Positions 23,911-32,241 of a DNA stretch of 50,066 nucleotides are shown one piece after another. Every line of letters starts with the position of its first letter. Position 1 is the first letter of the stretch. This stretch comes from JBELMB01 sp042088665 (GTDB lineage Bacteria > Pseudomonadota > Alphaproteobacteria > Rhodobacterales > Rhodobacteraceae), in NCBI GenBank assembly GCA_042088665.1, contig JBELMB010000014.1:1-50066 (forward strand). Direction: 5' to 3'. The notes beneath the pieces were generated by a model. The model worked only from the letters and a program-made list of their open reading frames with translations, was not told the origin of the DNA and did not search any database. The position numbers were made by a program, and so were the translations under genes.

Positions 23911-26172
23911 GATCAGCTTGACGGTCGCCTTGTCGACGGCCTCGCGGGTGTAGAGCATCGGCACATAGTCTCCCTTTGCCCAGAGTGGTGCGAGATCGTC
24001 ATAATGCGCGGTGCCCGGCACGCCTGATTGCCCCGGGGCATTGATCCAGACGCTGTTGTCCCAGGCTCCGACATCCACAACCATCCGCACCGAAGCGCCC
24101 ACACGCACCCGGTAATCCGCCGCCTCGTAATGGGCCAACATGACGCTGGTGCTGCTGCCTCCCTTTGGCAGGGGGCCCACGTCATCCGCCCCCAGCGCAT
24201 GACAAAAGTACCCCTTGTGCAGCCCATCCCAGCGCCAGGTGGTGGTATCGTCACCATAGGTCGCGCAGGTATCTTCCCAAGCCGCCTTCAGGGTCTTGGC
24301 CAAAAGCGCTTTGGGCGATCCCAGGCGCGCGGCCAATCCCGGGTGTTTTCCCTGAAACAGCCGAACAACCGTCGGAATGTCACCGGGTGTCAGATACTTG
24401 CGCAGCTCCTGATCCGGGGCGACATGCGCCAGGACCGCCGGGCGCAGAAACTCCGACAGCCACCGCTCATAGAGCAGCGCCGCTGCGCTCTGTGCTGTTG
24501 TATGACCGTCCCATGACCTGAGCAGCTCAAGCGCCGCCCCCTGCGCATCCGCGGGCAAGCAAGCGATCAAGTCCAGCGCCAGTTGTGAAAAGGCATCCGT
24601 CTGCAACGCGCAAGATGCAGGCACATCCAGCGCATCGCTGTTGCCAATCACATCGGCCACGCGGTCCGCGCGTCCGTCTTCGTACCATTCGAAACCGACA
24701 GGATGCGCCGCGTGGTCCCATCCCAAAGGCAGGTTCATCTCATTTGATGAATGTACGAACCCTTGCGCTGGATTCTCGGCAAACGGCAAATCCGCCGCCG
24801 TCCTGTAGCCGGTCCATTCAAACCCGCCTGCCCCGCTCACCGGCATCAGGCCACGCCACCCGCTGCGCTCGGGCACAAACGCCGCTGCCTGCCAGCAAAT
24901 GTCGCCCGCCGTATCCGCGTAGATCATGTTCACCGACGGCGCGCCCCAAGTGACCAGCGCTTCTCTGAACGCGGACATTGTGGTCGTCCGCATGGATTTG
25001 AGGCTGGCCATGTAAGGCGCGCTGCCCGGATCGGTAAAGACCGTGCGGATGGCGACCAAAGTGCCGTCTTCCTCAAAAACAACCGGGCCATGGCGCGTGA
25101 AACAAAGCGTTAGGGTCTGATCGGCCTCCCCTTTCACGGCAAATACCTCCGCGACCTCTGTCACCGCCTCAACGCCATCCCCGTACCGATAGCCTTCGGG
25201 CGTTTGCTCGTAGACCATCACATCTTCCTGATCGGCACAGAAGATCGTCAGGCTGAAGGCCGCCGTGCCATTGTGCCCCGCCATGATGCCCGGCGAAGAG
25301 GGCTCACCGGCCCCTATCAGGTCCATTCCCGGCGCGCTCAGGTGCACCATGTAGCGCAACGACGGCGCAGCATGCGCCCGGTGTGGATCGCTCGCCATGA
25401 TCGCGCGGCCCGTTCGGGTCATCGCGGGCGCAATGGCCCAATTGTTGGACCCCTCCATCGCCGGTTGGACGACGTGCCCCGCCTCCACGGCTGACCAATG
25501 GCCCGCCTCCGCCAATGTCGCGCGCAAACGCTCCGGCGCAAAGCTTACGGGCGCTGTCGCCAAGGCGTATGCGTCCAGAGCAGTCGGGGGCAGCGTCACA
25601 TCGCTTGCTGTCTGCCATTCCGTGTCAGGCACGTCGGGTGACAAGGTTTCGCGCAGCAGATCGACCTCGGGGTCAGCGAGGCGATGCACCTGCGCCCGGG
25701 CCAATTCAGAGGTGGCGTTGCGCGACAGGCAATGCGTGCGAATGCGCACAACGTCCTCCGCCGCCCAATGCTGCGGCTGCGTGCCCATCTTCGCAAACTC
25801 CGCAGGGAGCGGCCAGTCGCCCGCGCGCACCAGATCGATCCCGGCGTTGATACCGGCGGCAAACGCGGTGCAGATGTCCTCGGACTCCGTGCCATAGGCG
25901 GCCCATTCCGGCGCCATGTCCCCTCGGTACAGAAACAACCGTGCCGCCCGGTCTTGCATCAGATACCCAGGGCCAAAGTCTGCCGCCAATCGCCCCAGTC
26001 CACGTTTGCGCCAAAGATCGATCTGCCACAGCCGATCCCGCGCAGCGTTCAACCCCTGAACAAAGAAAGCGTCCCGCGACGTCTGCGCCCGGATATGTGC
26101 AAGACCCCAGGTATCAACCGCAATCTGCGCCGGCGCATGCAAGCCCCTTACCGCCAATGGATCATCCGTCAT
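23875..26172 (-). CDS. Penicillin-acylase-family (S45) N-terminal nucleophile amidohydrolase
   Basis: The 765-residue protein has the S45 layout. An alpha part begins with VDTWGLAHIRAQTSRDAFFVQG, followed by the autocleavage site with nucleophile Ser242 in EGSNNWAIAP, then HGPVVFEEDG and SSNEMNLPLGW, which carry further conserved residues. The family cleaves amide bonds of beta-lactams, acyl-homoserine lactones or other N-acyl compounds. There is no signal peptide (MTDDPLAVRGLHAPAQIAV), whereas most relatives are periplasmic. ATG 26172 lies 11 bases after the IclR stop, so the two form an operon. The M20 and MlrC neighbours suggest an intracellular amide-degradation pathway. The substrate is unknown. 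Confidence 0.88.
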   Translation of the reverse strand: MTDDPLAVRGLHAPAQIAVDTWGLAHIRAQTSRDAFFVQGLNAARDRLWQIDLWRKRGLGRLAADFGPGYLMQDRAARLFLYRGDMAPEWAAYGTESEDICTAFAAGINAGIDLVRAGDWPLPAEFAKMGTQPQHWAAEDVVRIRTHCLSRNATSELARAQVHRLADPEVDLLRETLSPDVPDTEWQTASDVTLPPTALDAYALATAPVSFAPERLRATLAEAGHWSAVEAGHVVQPAMEGSNNWAIAPAMTRTGRAIMASDPHRAHAAPSLRYMVHLSAPGMDLIGAGEPSSPGIMAGHNGTAAFSLTIFCADQEDVMVYEQTPEGYRYGDGVEAVTEVAEVFAVKGEADQTLTLCFTRHGPVVFEEDGTLVAIRTVFTDPGSAPYMASLKSMRTTTMSAFREALVTWGAPSVNMIYADTAGDICWQAAAFVPERSGWRGLMPVSGAGGFEWTGYRTAADLPFAENPAQGFVHSSNEMNLPLGWDHAAHPVGFEWYEDGRADRVADVIGNSDALDVPASCALQTDAFSQLALDLIACLPADAQGAALELLRSWDGHTTAQSAAALLYERWLSEFLRPAVLAHVAPDQELRKYLTPGDIPTVVRLFQGKHPGLAARLGSPKALLAKTLKAAWEDTCATYGDDTTTWRWDGLHKGYFCHALGADDVGPLPKGGSSTSVMLAHYEAADYRVRVGASVRMVVDVGAWDNSVWINAPGQSGVPGTAHYDDLAPLWAKGDYVPMLYTREAVDKATVKLISLIPESIETAP

Positions 26173-26183
26173 CCTGTGCCCCT

Positions 26184-26996
26184 TCAATACTGGCTGATCG
26201 TTCGCGCGGCTTGCTGGCCCAATGGCACGACCCGCCGCACGTAGTCCTCGGGTGTCCAATCGGCCAAGGTGCCCGCAATATGGATGGCCGCGAGCGGTTC
26301 GCCCTTTGAGTTCATGATCGGAAAAGCCACCGCAATTTCTCCATCAAGGATCTGGTTCATCGTCAGCGCATAGCGTTTCTCCCGCGTCTGCGCGATCTGT
26401 GCCATGATGTCATCGACGTCCGTGATCGTCTGCTGCGTAAATGGCCGCCGGTCCGAACGTTCAACGATCTCGTGCGCGCGGGCTTCTGGCAGTCGCGACA
26501 GCATCGCCCAACCGCCCGAACTGCAAAAGCTGGGCACGCTGTGACCGACCAACGAGGCGTTCAGCGTCTGCTGCGTGGTCTGAAGGCGCACGGCATAAAC
26601 CACCCGCAATCCATCAAGAAGCGACAGATCCACCCGTTGCTTCACCGCAGCGCGCAGCTGTTGCAACACGGGTGTGGATTGGCGCACCAGCGGATCAAGC
26701 CGCAAGTAGTCGAGTGTGTGGTCAAGGACCCGCAAGCCCGGCAGAAACCCATGCCCGCCCGCGTCGCGGCGAATGTATCCCAACGCCCGCAACGTGTGCA
26801 CCATCCGTTGGGCCGCACTGCGATCCACACCGGCACGGGTCGCGAGTTCGGTCAAGGTCAGCGGTCTTTCCGCGTGATGAAATGCCGACAAAATGCCCAT
26901 CGCCTTTTCGACAGACTGCACGAAAAGCGCGCTTGAGCGGTCTTCTGCCGTTAAATCACGCAACCCCGGCTCGGCGCGCGTCGTGTTTCTAGGCAT
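26184..26996 (-). CDS. IclR-family transcriptional regulator
   Basis: The 270-residue protein has an N-terminal helix-turn-helix (EKAMGILSAFHHAERPLTLT through DRSAAQRMVHTLRALGYI, about residues 30-75) and a C-terminal IclR effector domain with VPSFCSSGGWAML and DGEIAVAFPIMNSKGEPLAA. IclR regulators commonly control divergent catabolic operons and sense a pathway metabolite. GGAGG lies 7 bases before ATG 26996. It is first in an operon with the penicillin-acylase-like gene and divergent from the mlrC-dpp-M20 operon, with a perfect palindrome between them. Confidence 0.9.
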   Translation of the reverse strand: MPRNTTRAEPGLRDLTAEDRSSALFVQSVEKAMGILSAFHHAERPLTLTELATRAGVDRSAAQRMVHTLRALGYIRRDAGGHGFLPGLRVLDHTLDYLRLDPLVRQSTPVLQQLRAAVKQRVDLSLLDGLRVVYAVRLQTTQQTLNASLVGHSVPSFCSSGGWAMLSRLPEARAHEIVERSDRRPFTQQTITDVDDIMAQIAQTREKRYALTMNQILDGEIAVAFPIMNSKGEPLAAIHIAGTLADWTPEDYVRRVVPLGQQAARTISQY

Positions 26997-27021
26997 TTGC
27001 CGCCTCCCCTACGCGGTATGG

Positions 27022-27051
27022 TTGACACAACGTTAACCGGTCACCTAACCT
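27022..27051 (+). promoter_or_regulatory. Candidate promoter for the mlrC-dpp operon
   Basis: TTGACA at 27022-27027 and TAACCT at 27046-27051 are separated by 18 bases. The palindromic operator lies just downstream at 27067-27087, where a bound repressor would block transcription. The -10 match is moderate (4 of 6). Confidence 0.4.
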
Positions 27052-27066
27052 CGATATACGATGTAC

Positions 27067-27087
27067 ATGTATTGCATTGCAATACAT
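27067..27087. promoter_or_regulatory. Perfect 21-bp palindrome, probable IclR operator
   Basis: ATGTATTGCA (27067-27076) is repeated inverted as TGCAATACAT (27078-27087) around a single T at 27077; all ten pairs match. It is centred about 80 bases from the IclR start and 60 from the MlrC start in the 141-base divergent gap. A smaller palindrome ATGTACAT overlaps its left edge (27061-27068). Confidence 0.65.
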
Positions 27088-27137
27088 AACACCGCGCTTT
27101 TCAAACCGTGCTGCCAGCGCAGCGGCCGAGGATCGAG

Positions 27138-28658
27138 ATGTCAAACCGGGTGGCACTTGCCGGATTTCTGCATGAAACCAACACCTTCGCACCTTCAAAG
27201 GCGCGGATGGCGGAGTTTGTGCAAGGTGGCGGCTACATGCCATTGGCGCGGGGACGCGCCCTGATGGACGGATCAAGGGACATCAATCTCGGCATCGGCG
27301 GCGCAGTCAGATTTGGAGAATCATCAGGCTGGGACATGGTGCCCGTTCTTTGGGCAGGTGCCACGCCCTCCGCGCATGTCTGTCAGACAGCCTATCAAAG
27401 CATAACCGATGAGATCATTGCAGGCATCTGCGCCGCACTTCCGCTCGACGGCGTCTTCATTGACCTGCACGGCGCGATGGTGGCAGAGCATGAGGATGAC
27501 GGCGAGGGCGCATTGCTCAGACGGCTGCGCGCCGCTGTCGGACCGGATGTATACATTGCCGCAGCGCTCGATCTGCATGGCAATATTACGCAGGATATGG
27601 TCGACGCCGCCGATATCCTGGTGGGCTTTCGCACCTATCCGCACGTGGACATGGCTGAAACAGGCCACCGGGCCGCAGCGCAACTCGACAGGATCATGCA
27701 GCGCCGCTCCCCCTATGCCAAAGCCTTTCGCCGCCTGCCCTTCCTCGTACCGATCGCATGGCAAAGCACCTTTGCCGCACCGGGGAAAGACCTCTATGCG
27801 CTTGTAACCCGGCTCGAGGCAGGCCCGGTCGCCAGCACCTCGTTTTTCTTTGGCTTTCCGGCGGCTGATTTCCCCGGATGCGGCCCGACCGTGATTTGCT
27901 ACGGCGAGACACAAGCCGACGCAAACGCCGCTGCGGACAAGATCGAACAGGCCGTGCTGGACGCGGAGCCTGCCCTTGCCGGAACCACCTTCGACCCGGA
28001 TGCAGGCGTTCTGGAAGCCATGCGCATCGCCAAGACGGCCACGCGACCGGTCATCATCGCCGACACGCAGGACAACCCCGGTGCCGGGGGCGATTCCAAC
28101 ACCACAGGCATGCTGCGCGCGCTGGTCGCGCACAAAGCCAAACGTGCCGCCCTGGGCAATATGGTCGACCCCGACGCGGCGCAAAAGGCACATGCAGCGG
28201 GGGTCGGCGCGACGCTGGATATCGCCCTCGGCGGCTTTTCCGACATTCCCGGCGATGCGCCATATCACGCGCGCTTCACGGTCGAGACCCTCTCGGACGG
28301 CAAGCTCATCGGCAAAGGACCGTACTACGGTGGCGCACCACTGGATCTTGGTCCCTCCGCCTGTCTGCGCATCGATGACGTGCGCATCGTTGTGACCAGT
28401 CACAAGGCACAGATGGCCGACCGTGAGATGTACCGATTTGTCGGGATCACGCCCGAAGAACAGGACATTCTTGTCAACAAGAGCTCGGTGCATTTTCGCG
28501 CGGACTTTGACCCTGTTGCAGAGACGATCCTGACATGCACCGCCCCCGGGCCAATGCCGGTGAGCCCGGCAAGCCTGCCCTTCACGAACCTCGCGCCGGG
28601 GATGCGGCTGGAGCCGCTGGGGGCTGTTTTCCAACCGCAGGACACGGGCAGGGACTGA
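27138..28658 (+). CDS. M81 metallopeptidase, MlrC (microcystinase C) family
   Basis: The 506-residue protein has the M81/DUF1485 N-terminal domain with AGFLHETNTFAP, FIDLHGAMVAEHEDDGEG and ALDLHGN (the D and H residues expected as zinc ligands), then TQDNPGAGGDSNTTGMLRAL and the MlrC C-terminal domain. In microcystin degraders MlrC opens linear peptide fragments in the cytoplasm; most bacteria with family members have no such toxin, so the true substrate here is unknown. ATG 27138 has GAGG upstream and fits the family N-terminus. It heads an operon with a dipeptide-type importer and two M20 enzymes. Confidence 0.88.
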   Translation: MSNRVALAGFLHETNTFAPSKARMAEFVQGGGYMPLARGRALMDGSRDINLGIGGAVRFGESSGWDMVPVLWAGATPSAHVCQTAYQSITDEIIAGICAALPLDGVFIDLHGAMVAEHEDDGEGALLRRLRAAVGPDVYIAAALDLHGNITQDMVDAADILVGFRTYPHVDMAETGHRAAAQLDRIMQRRSPYAKAFRRLPFLVPIAWQSTFAAPGKDLYALVTRLEAGPVASTSFFFGFPAADFPGCGPTVICYGETQADANAAADKIEQAVLDAEPALAGTTFDPDAGVLEAMRIAKTATRPVIIADTQDNPGAGGDSNTTGMLRALVAHKAKRAALGNMVDPDAAQKAHAAGVGATLDIALGGFSDIPGDAPYHARFTVETLSDGKLIGKGPYYGGAPLDLGPSACLRIDDVRIVVTSHKAQMADREMYRFVGITPEEQDILVNKSSVHFRADFDPVAETILTCTAPGPMPVSPASLPFTNLAPGMRLEPLGAVFQPQDTGRD

Positions 28659-28725
28659 CAACACCCGCGTCGCAAAAGGCCCACCCAAGGCCCGGCGCAT
28701 CATCACCAACCAAAGGGAGCTACTG

Positions 28726-30336
28726 ATGATTCATTCCAAAGACTTCACATTGACGCCCATGCACGTGTTGCGCACGTCACTGTTCAGCGCCGCCCTCGCC
28801 GGGTTCGCGTTCGTGGCAGGTGCCGCAGATGCGCAGACGCTGCGGGCGGTGAAACACTCCGACCTGCGGGTCCTCGATCCGATCATGACCACCGCCTACA
28901 TGAGCCGGAACCACGGCTACATGATCTTTGACACGCTCTACGCGCTCGACAGCGATCTGGTGCCACAGCCGCAGATGGTCGACACCCACAGCGTATCAGA
29001 CGATGGGCTGGTCTATACCTTCACCTTGCGTGACGGTCTGGCGTTCCACGATGGCGCGCCGGTCACAGGCGCAGACGTCGCCGCCTCGATCTCGCGTTGG
29101 GGCGAGCGTGACGGAATGGGCCAGGTGCTCATGTCCTTTGTGGACAGCATGGCACAGGGGGCCTCCCCAAACGAGTTTGTCATCACCCTGAAAGAACCTT
29201 ACGGCCTCGTGATCGACAGCTTGGCAAAGCCGTCCTCGAACGTGCCTTTCATCATGCCGCAGCGCTTGGCGGAAACGCCCTCGACTGAGCCCATCCCCGA
29301 GCAAATCGGATCTGGCCCTTTCATCTGGGTCGCAGAGGAATACCAGCCGGGCGTGCGCGCAGTCTATGCCAAGAACGAAGCCTATGTACCCCGTTCCGAG
29401 CCTTCGAGCTGGGCCTCCGGCGGCAAGGTGGTGAACGTGGACCGTGTCGAATGGGTCGTGATGCCCGACGCGCAAACTGCGTTCAACGCGCTGCAGGCGG
29501 GCGAAATCGACTATTGGGAAAGCCCGCCATCCGACCTGCTGCCGATCCTCGAGTTGAACGAAGAGATCACAGTGCGCAACCTCAACAAGATGGGGATGCA
29601 AACAATCATGCGCCCCAACACGTTGAACGCACCGATGAGCGATGTGCGGATCCGGCAAGCCGCGATTGCCGCGGTCAGCCAGAAGGACGTTCTGGATGCG
29701 CTGGTCGGCAATCCGGAATTCTACAACCTTTGCGGTGCGATGTTTGTCTGCGACACGCCGCTGGCCTCTGACGTCGGGTCCGAGACACTGGTTGAAGGCA
29801 ACGGGATGGAAAAGGCCAAGGCGCTGCTTGCCGAGGCTGGCTATGACGGCACGCCCATCGTGATCATGCACCCAACGGACGTGGGCACATTGCGCACGCA
29901 GCCGGTCGTCGTGGCCCAAGCCATGCGCGACGCGGGCTTTGTCGTGGATCTGCAAGCGATGGACTGGCAAACGCTTGTGGGCAAACGCGCCAGCCAAGCC
30001 TCCATCGCGGATGGCGGATGGCACATGTTCATGACCAACTGGGTCGGTGCGGACGTGTTCAACCCGCTCGTCAACAACATGGTCAACGGCAAAGGTCCCG
30101 ATGGCGGCTGGTTCGGCTGGCCCGATGTGCCAAAGCTCGAAGAGTTGCGCATTTCCTATGCCACCGCGCCCACGCTGGAAGAACAGCAGGGGCTGGCTGC
30201 CGAAATCCAGAAGATCGCCTATGACGAGGGCGTCTATGCGCCCATCGGTCAGTACTTTGTGCCGTCCGCATGGTCGACCAGCATCGAAGGTGTCCTTGAC
30301 GCGCCTGCACCGTTGTTCTGGAATATCTCCAAGTAA
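28726..30336 (+). CDS. Dipeptide/nickel-type ABC transporter substrate-binding protein
   Basis: The 536-residue protein begins with a signal peptide (VLRTSLFSAALAGFAFVAG, cleavage likely after ADA) and is a cluster C (SBP_bac_5) periplasmic binding protein. Family segments are YTFTLRDGLAFHDGAPVTGADVAASI, split over the N-terminal lobe, and DVRIRQAAIAAVSQKDVLDAL. Several cysteines (FYNLCGAMFVCDTP) are unusual for the family and could form a disulfide. AGGGAG precedes ATG 28726. A stem-loop follows the stop before the first permease gene. It should capture the peptide- or amide-like ligand handled by this island. Confidence 0.9.
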   Translation: MIHSKDFTLTPMHVLRTSLFSAALAGFAFVAGAADAQTLRAVKHSDLRVLDPIMTTAYMSRNHGYMIFDTLYALDSDLVPQPQMVDTHSVSDDGLVYTFTLRDGLAFHDGAPVTGADVAASISRWGERDGMGQVLMSFVDSMAQGASPNEFVITLKEPYGLVIDSLAKPSSNVPFIMPQRLAETPSTEPIPEQIGSGPFIWVAEEYQPGVRAVYAKNEAYVPRSEPSSWASGGKVVNVDRVEWVVMPDAQTAFNALQAGEIDYWESPPSDLLPILELNEEITVRNLNKMGMQTIMRPNTLNAPMSDVRIRQAAIAAVSQKDVLDALVGNPEFYNLCGAMFVCDTPLASDVGSETLVEGNGMEKAKALLAEAGYDGTPIVIMHPTDVGTLRTQPVVVAQAMRDAGFVVDLQAMDWQTLVGKRASQASIADGGWHMFMTNWVGADVFNPLVNNMVNGKGPDGGWFGWPDVPKLEELRISYATAPTLEEQQGLAAEIQKIAYDEGVYAPIGQYFVPSAWSTSIEGVLDAPAPLFWNISK

Positions 30337-30348
30337 CGCCCACCGTTT

Positions 30349-30375
30349 GGTCCCGCGCACAACTCGCGCGGGGCC
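30349..30375 (+). promoter_or_regulatory. Stem-loop between binding-protein and permease genes
   Basis: GGTCCCGCGC (30349-30358) pairs with GCGCGGGGCC (30366-30375) over 10 bases with one U-G wobble and a 7-base loop. No T tract follows. Such stems often protect the binding-protein mRNA 3' end, giving more binding protein than permease. Confidence 0.5.
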
Positions 30376-30412
30376 AGACCCCTTGACCCAGAGTTCCCGA
30401 AAGGTCCGACCG

Positions 30413-31357
30413 ATGGTTGGCTACATCGTGCAGCGTATTCTGGCCGCGATCCCCGTGATGGGGTTCGTCGCGCTTTTCGTGTTCCTGTTGTTGCGCCTGA
30501 CACCGGGCGATCCTGCTGCCATCCTTGCGGGTGACACCGCAACGCCTGCTCAGCTTGATGCGATCCGCGAGTCCCTTGGCCTCAATGATCCGATCATCAC
30601 ACAGTTTGTCCGCTGGATCGGCCAGCTGCTCCAAGGGGATTTTGGCACCTCGATCCTGTCAGGCAAGCCCGTCCTCGAATTGATCGGCGACCGCATGGAA
30701 CCGACGATCAGCCTTGCTCTGACCACCATCACCCTGTCGGTCATCATCGCCGTGCCGCTGGGCGTGGTCGCGGCCTGGAAACAAGGCACGCTGATCGACC
30801 GTTTCGTGATGCTGCTGTCGGTCCTCGGCTTTTCTGTCCCGGTCTTTGTCATCGGCTATCTGATGATCTCGCTCTTCTCGATGGAGCTGAAATGGTTCCC
30901 GGTTCAAGGCTTCAAACCCATCGGAGACGGGATCGGCCCCTTCCTGCACCGCATAGCCTTGCCAACCTTTACGCTGACCCTGCTTTACATCGCGCTCATT
31001 GCGCGGATCACCCGCACATCGATGTTGGAAATCCTTGGCGACGACTACATCCGCACGGCGCGGGCCAAAGGCCTGCCGGAAAGCCATGTCTTGATGCGTC
31101 ACGCCCTGCGCAATTGTTCGGTGCCGATCATCACCGTGATCGGGATCGGCTTTGCGCTGATCATTTCGGGCGTTGTGGTCACGGAATCGGTGTTCAATCT
31201 TCCCGGTCTTGGCCGCCTGACCGTGGATGCGGTCCTCAGCCGGGACTACCCCGTGATCCAGGCGGTGATCCTTCTCGCCTCACTGATCTATGTCGTGATC
31301 AACCTGCTGATCGACATCGCCTATGTGCTGCTTGACCCAAGGATCCGCTACGCATGA
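30413..31357 (+). CDS. Dipeptide-type ABC transporter permease (DppB-like)
   Basis: The 314-residue membrane protein starts MVGYIVQRILAAIPVMGFVA, the typical DppB opening, followed by FLLLRLTPGDPAAILAG and a 100-residue periplasmic loop. ARAKGLPESHVLMRHALRN is the EAA-type loop for ATPase contact, and FNLPGLGRLTVDAVLSRDYP is the family C-terminal signature. Six helices are expected. ATG 30413 has AAAGG upstream; the open frame extends far into the preceding gene without meaning. It is coupled by ATGA overlap to the second permease. Confidence 0.92.
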   Translation: MVGYIVQRILAAIPVMGFVALFVFLLLRLTPGDPAAILAGDTATPAQLDAIRESLGLNDPIITQFVRWIGQLLQGDFGTSILSGKPVLELIGDRMEPTISLALTTITLSVIIAVPLGVVAAWKQGTLIDRFVMLLSVLGFSVPVFVIGYLMISLFSMELKWFPVQGFKPIGDGIGPFLHRIALPTFTLTLLYIALIARITRTSMLEILGDDYIRTARAKGLPESHVLMRHALRNCSVPIITVIGIGFALIISGVVVTESVFNLPGLGRLTVDAVLSRDYPVIQAVILLASLIYVVINLLIDIAYVLLDPRIRYA

Positions 31358-32241
31358 GTGATCAAGCCGCCTTTGCCCCGCCCCACCGGATCTCGACGCT
31401 CAGCCGGATCCGCGAGATCGTGCTGTCGAGCCCGCTGGTCACGCTCGCCACCGTCATAATCGCGCTGGTTGTCGTTTCAGCGGTGCTTGCCGCTTGGGTG
31501 GCCCCCCATGACCCCGTGCGCCTGACACCGTCGCAGCGCCTGAAACCCCCAAGCGATGTCTATTGGCTCGGCACTGATGCCTTCGGGCGCGACCTGTTTT
31601 CACGCATCGTCTATGGCGGTCAGATCTCGCTTGTGGTCGGTGTCTCCGCGGCGATCTTTGCAGTGCTCTTTGGTCTGATCCTCGGGCTGCTGGCGGGCTA
31701 CATCCGCTGGATCGACGCCGTTCTGATGCGCATGGTGGATGGCCTGATGGCGATCCCAAGCATCCTTTTGGCCATTGCCATCGTCTCGCTTTGGGGCGCA
31801 TCGCTCTGGACCGTGCTTGTGGCCATCACGATCCCCGAAGTCCCCCGCGTCGTACGCCTCGTCAGGTCGCTCGTGCTCTCTGCGCGCGAGGAACCCTATG
31901 TCGAGGCCGCAATCGCCGCCGGCACGCCGACCTGGCTGATCATGCGCCGCCATCTGGTGCCCAACACCGTGGCCCCCCTGATCATCCAGGGCACCTATAT
32001 CTGCGCAAGCGCCATCCTGACCGAGGCAATCCTGTCTTTCCTTGGCGCAGGCATCAATCCCGAGACACCCAGTTGGGGCAATATCATGGCGGAAGGACGT
32101 ATCTATTTCCAGATCAATCCCGGCATCGTCCTTTGGCCCGGGCTTGTTGTCTCCGTTGCAATCCTGTCGATCAACCTGCTCGGCGATGCGGTGCGCGACG
32201 CACTTGATCCGCGCATGGCCAAGCGGGGGATCGAAAGATGA
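31354..32241 (+). CDS. Dipeptide-type ABC transporter permease (DppC-like)
   Basis: The 295-residue membrane protein has the DppC features WLGTDAFGRDLFSRIVYGG and LLAGYIRWIDAVLMRMVDGL, the EAA-type segment EAAIAAGTPTWLIMRRHLVP, and ILTEAILSFLGAGINPETPS near the end. It starts at ATG 31354, overlapping the stop of the DppB-like gene, and its stop overlaps the next ATG, so the three genes are translationally coupled. It would form the channel with the DppB-like partner. Confidence 0.92.
   Translation: MSDQAAFAPPHRISTLSRIREIVLSSPLVTLATVIIALVVVSAVLAAWVAPHDPVRLTPSQRLKPPSDVYWLGTDAFGRDLFSRIVYGGQISLVVGVSAAIFAVLFGLILGLLAGYIRWIDAVLMRMVDGLMAIPSILLAIAIVSLWGASLWTVLVAITIPEVPRVVRLVRSLVLSAREEPYVEAAIAAGTPTWLIMRRHLVPNTVAPLIIQGTYICASAILTEAILSFLGAGINPETPSWGNIMAEGRIYFQINPGIVLWPGLVVSVAILSINLLGDAVRDALDPRMAKRGIER

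Noticed and set aside
27061..27264. Short plus-strand frame starting at the palindrome
   Set aside because: It overlaps the MlrC start in another frame, has no ribosome-binding site, and its start lies inside the operator-like palindrome.
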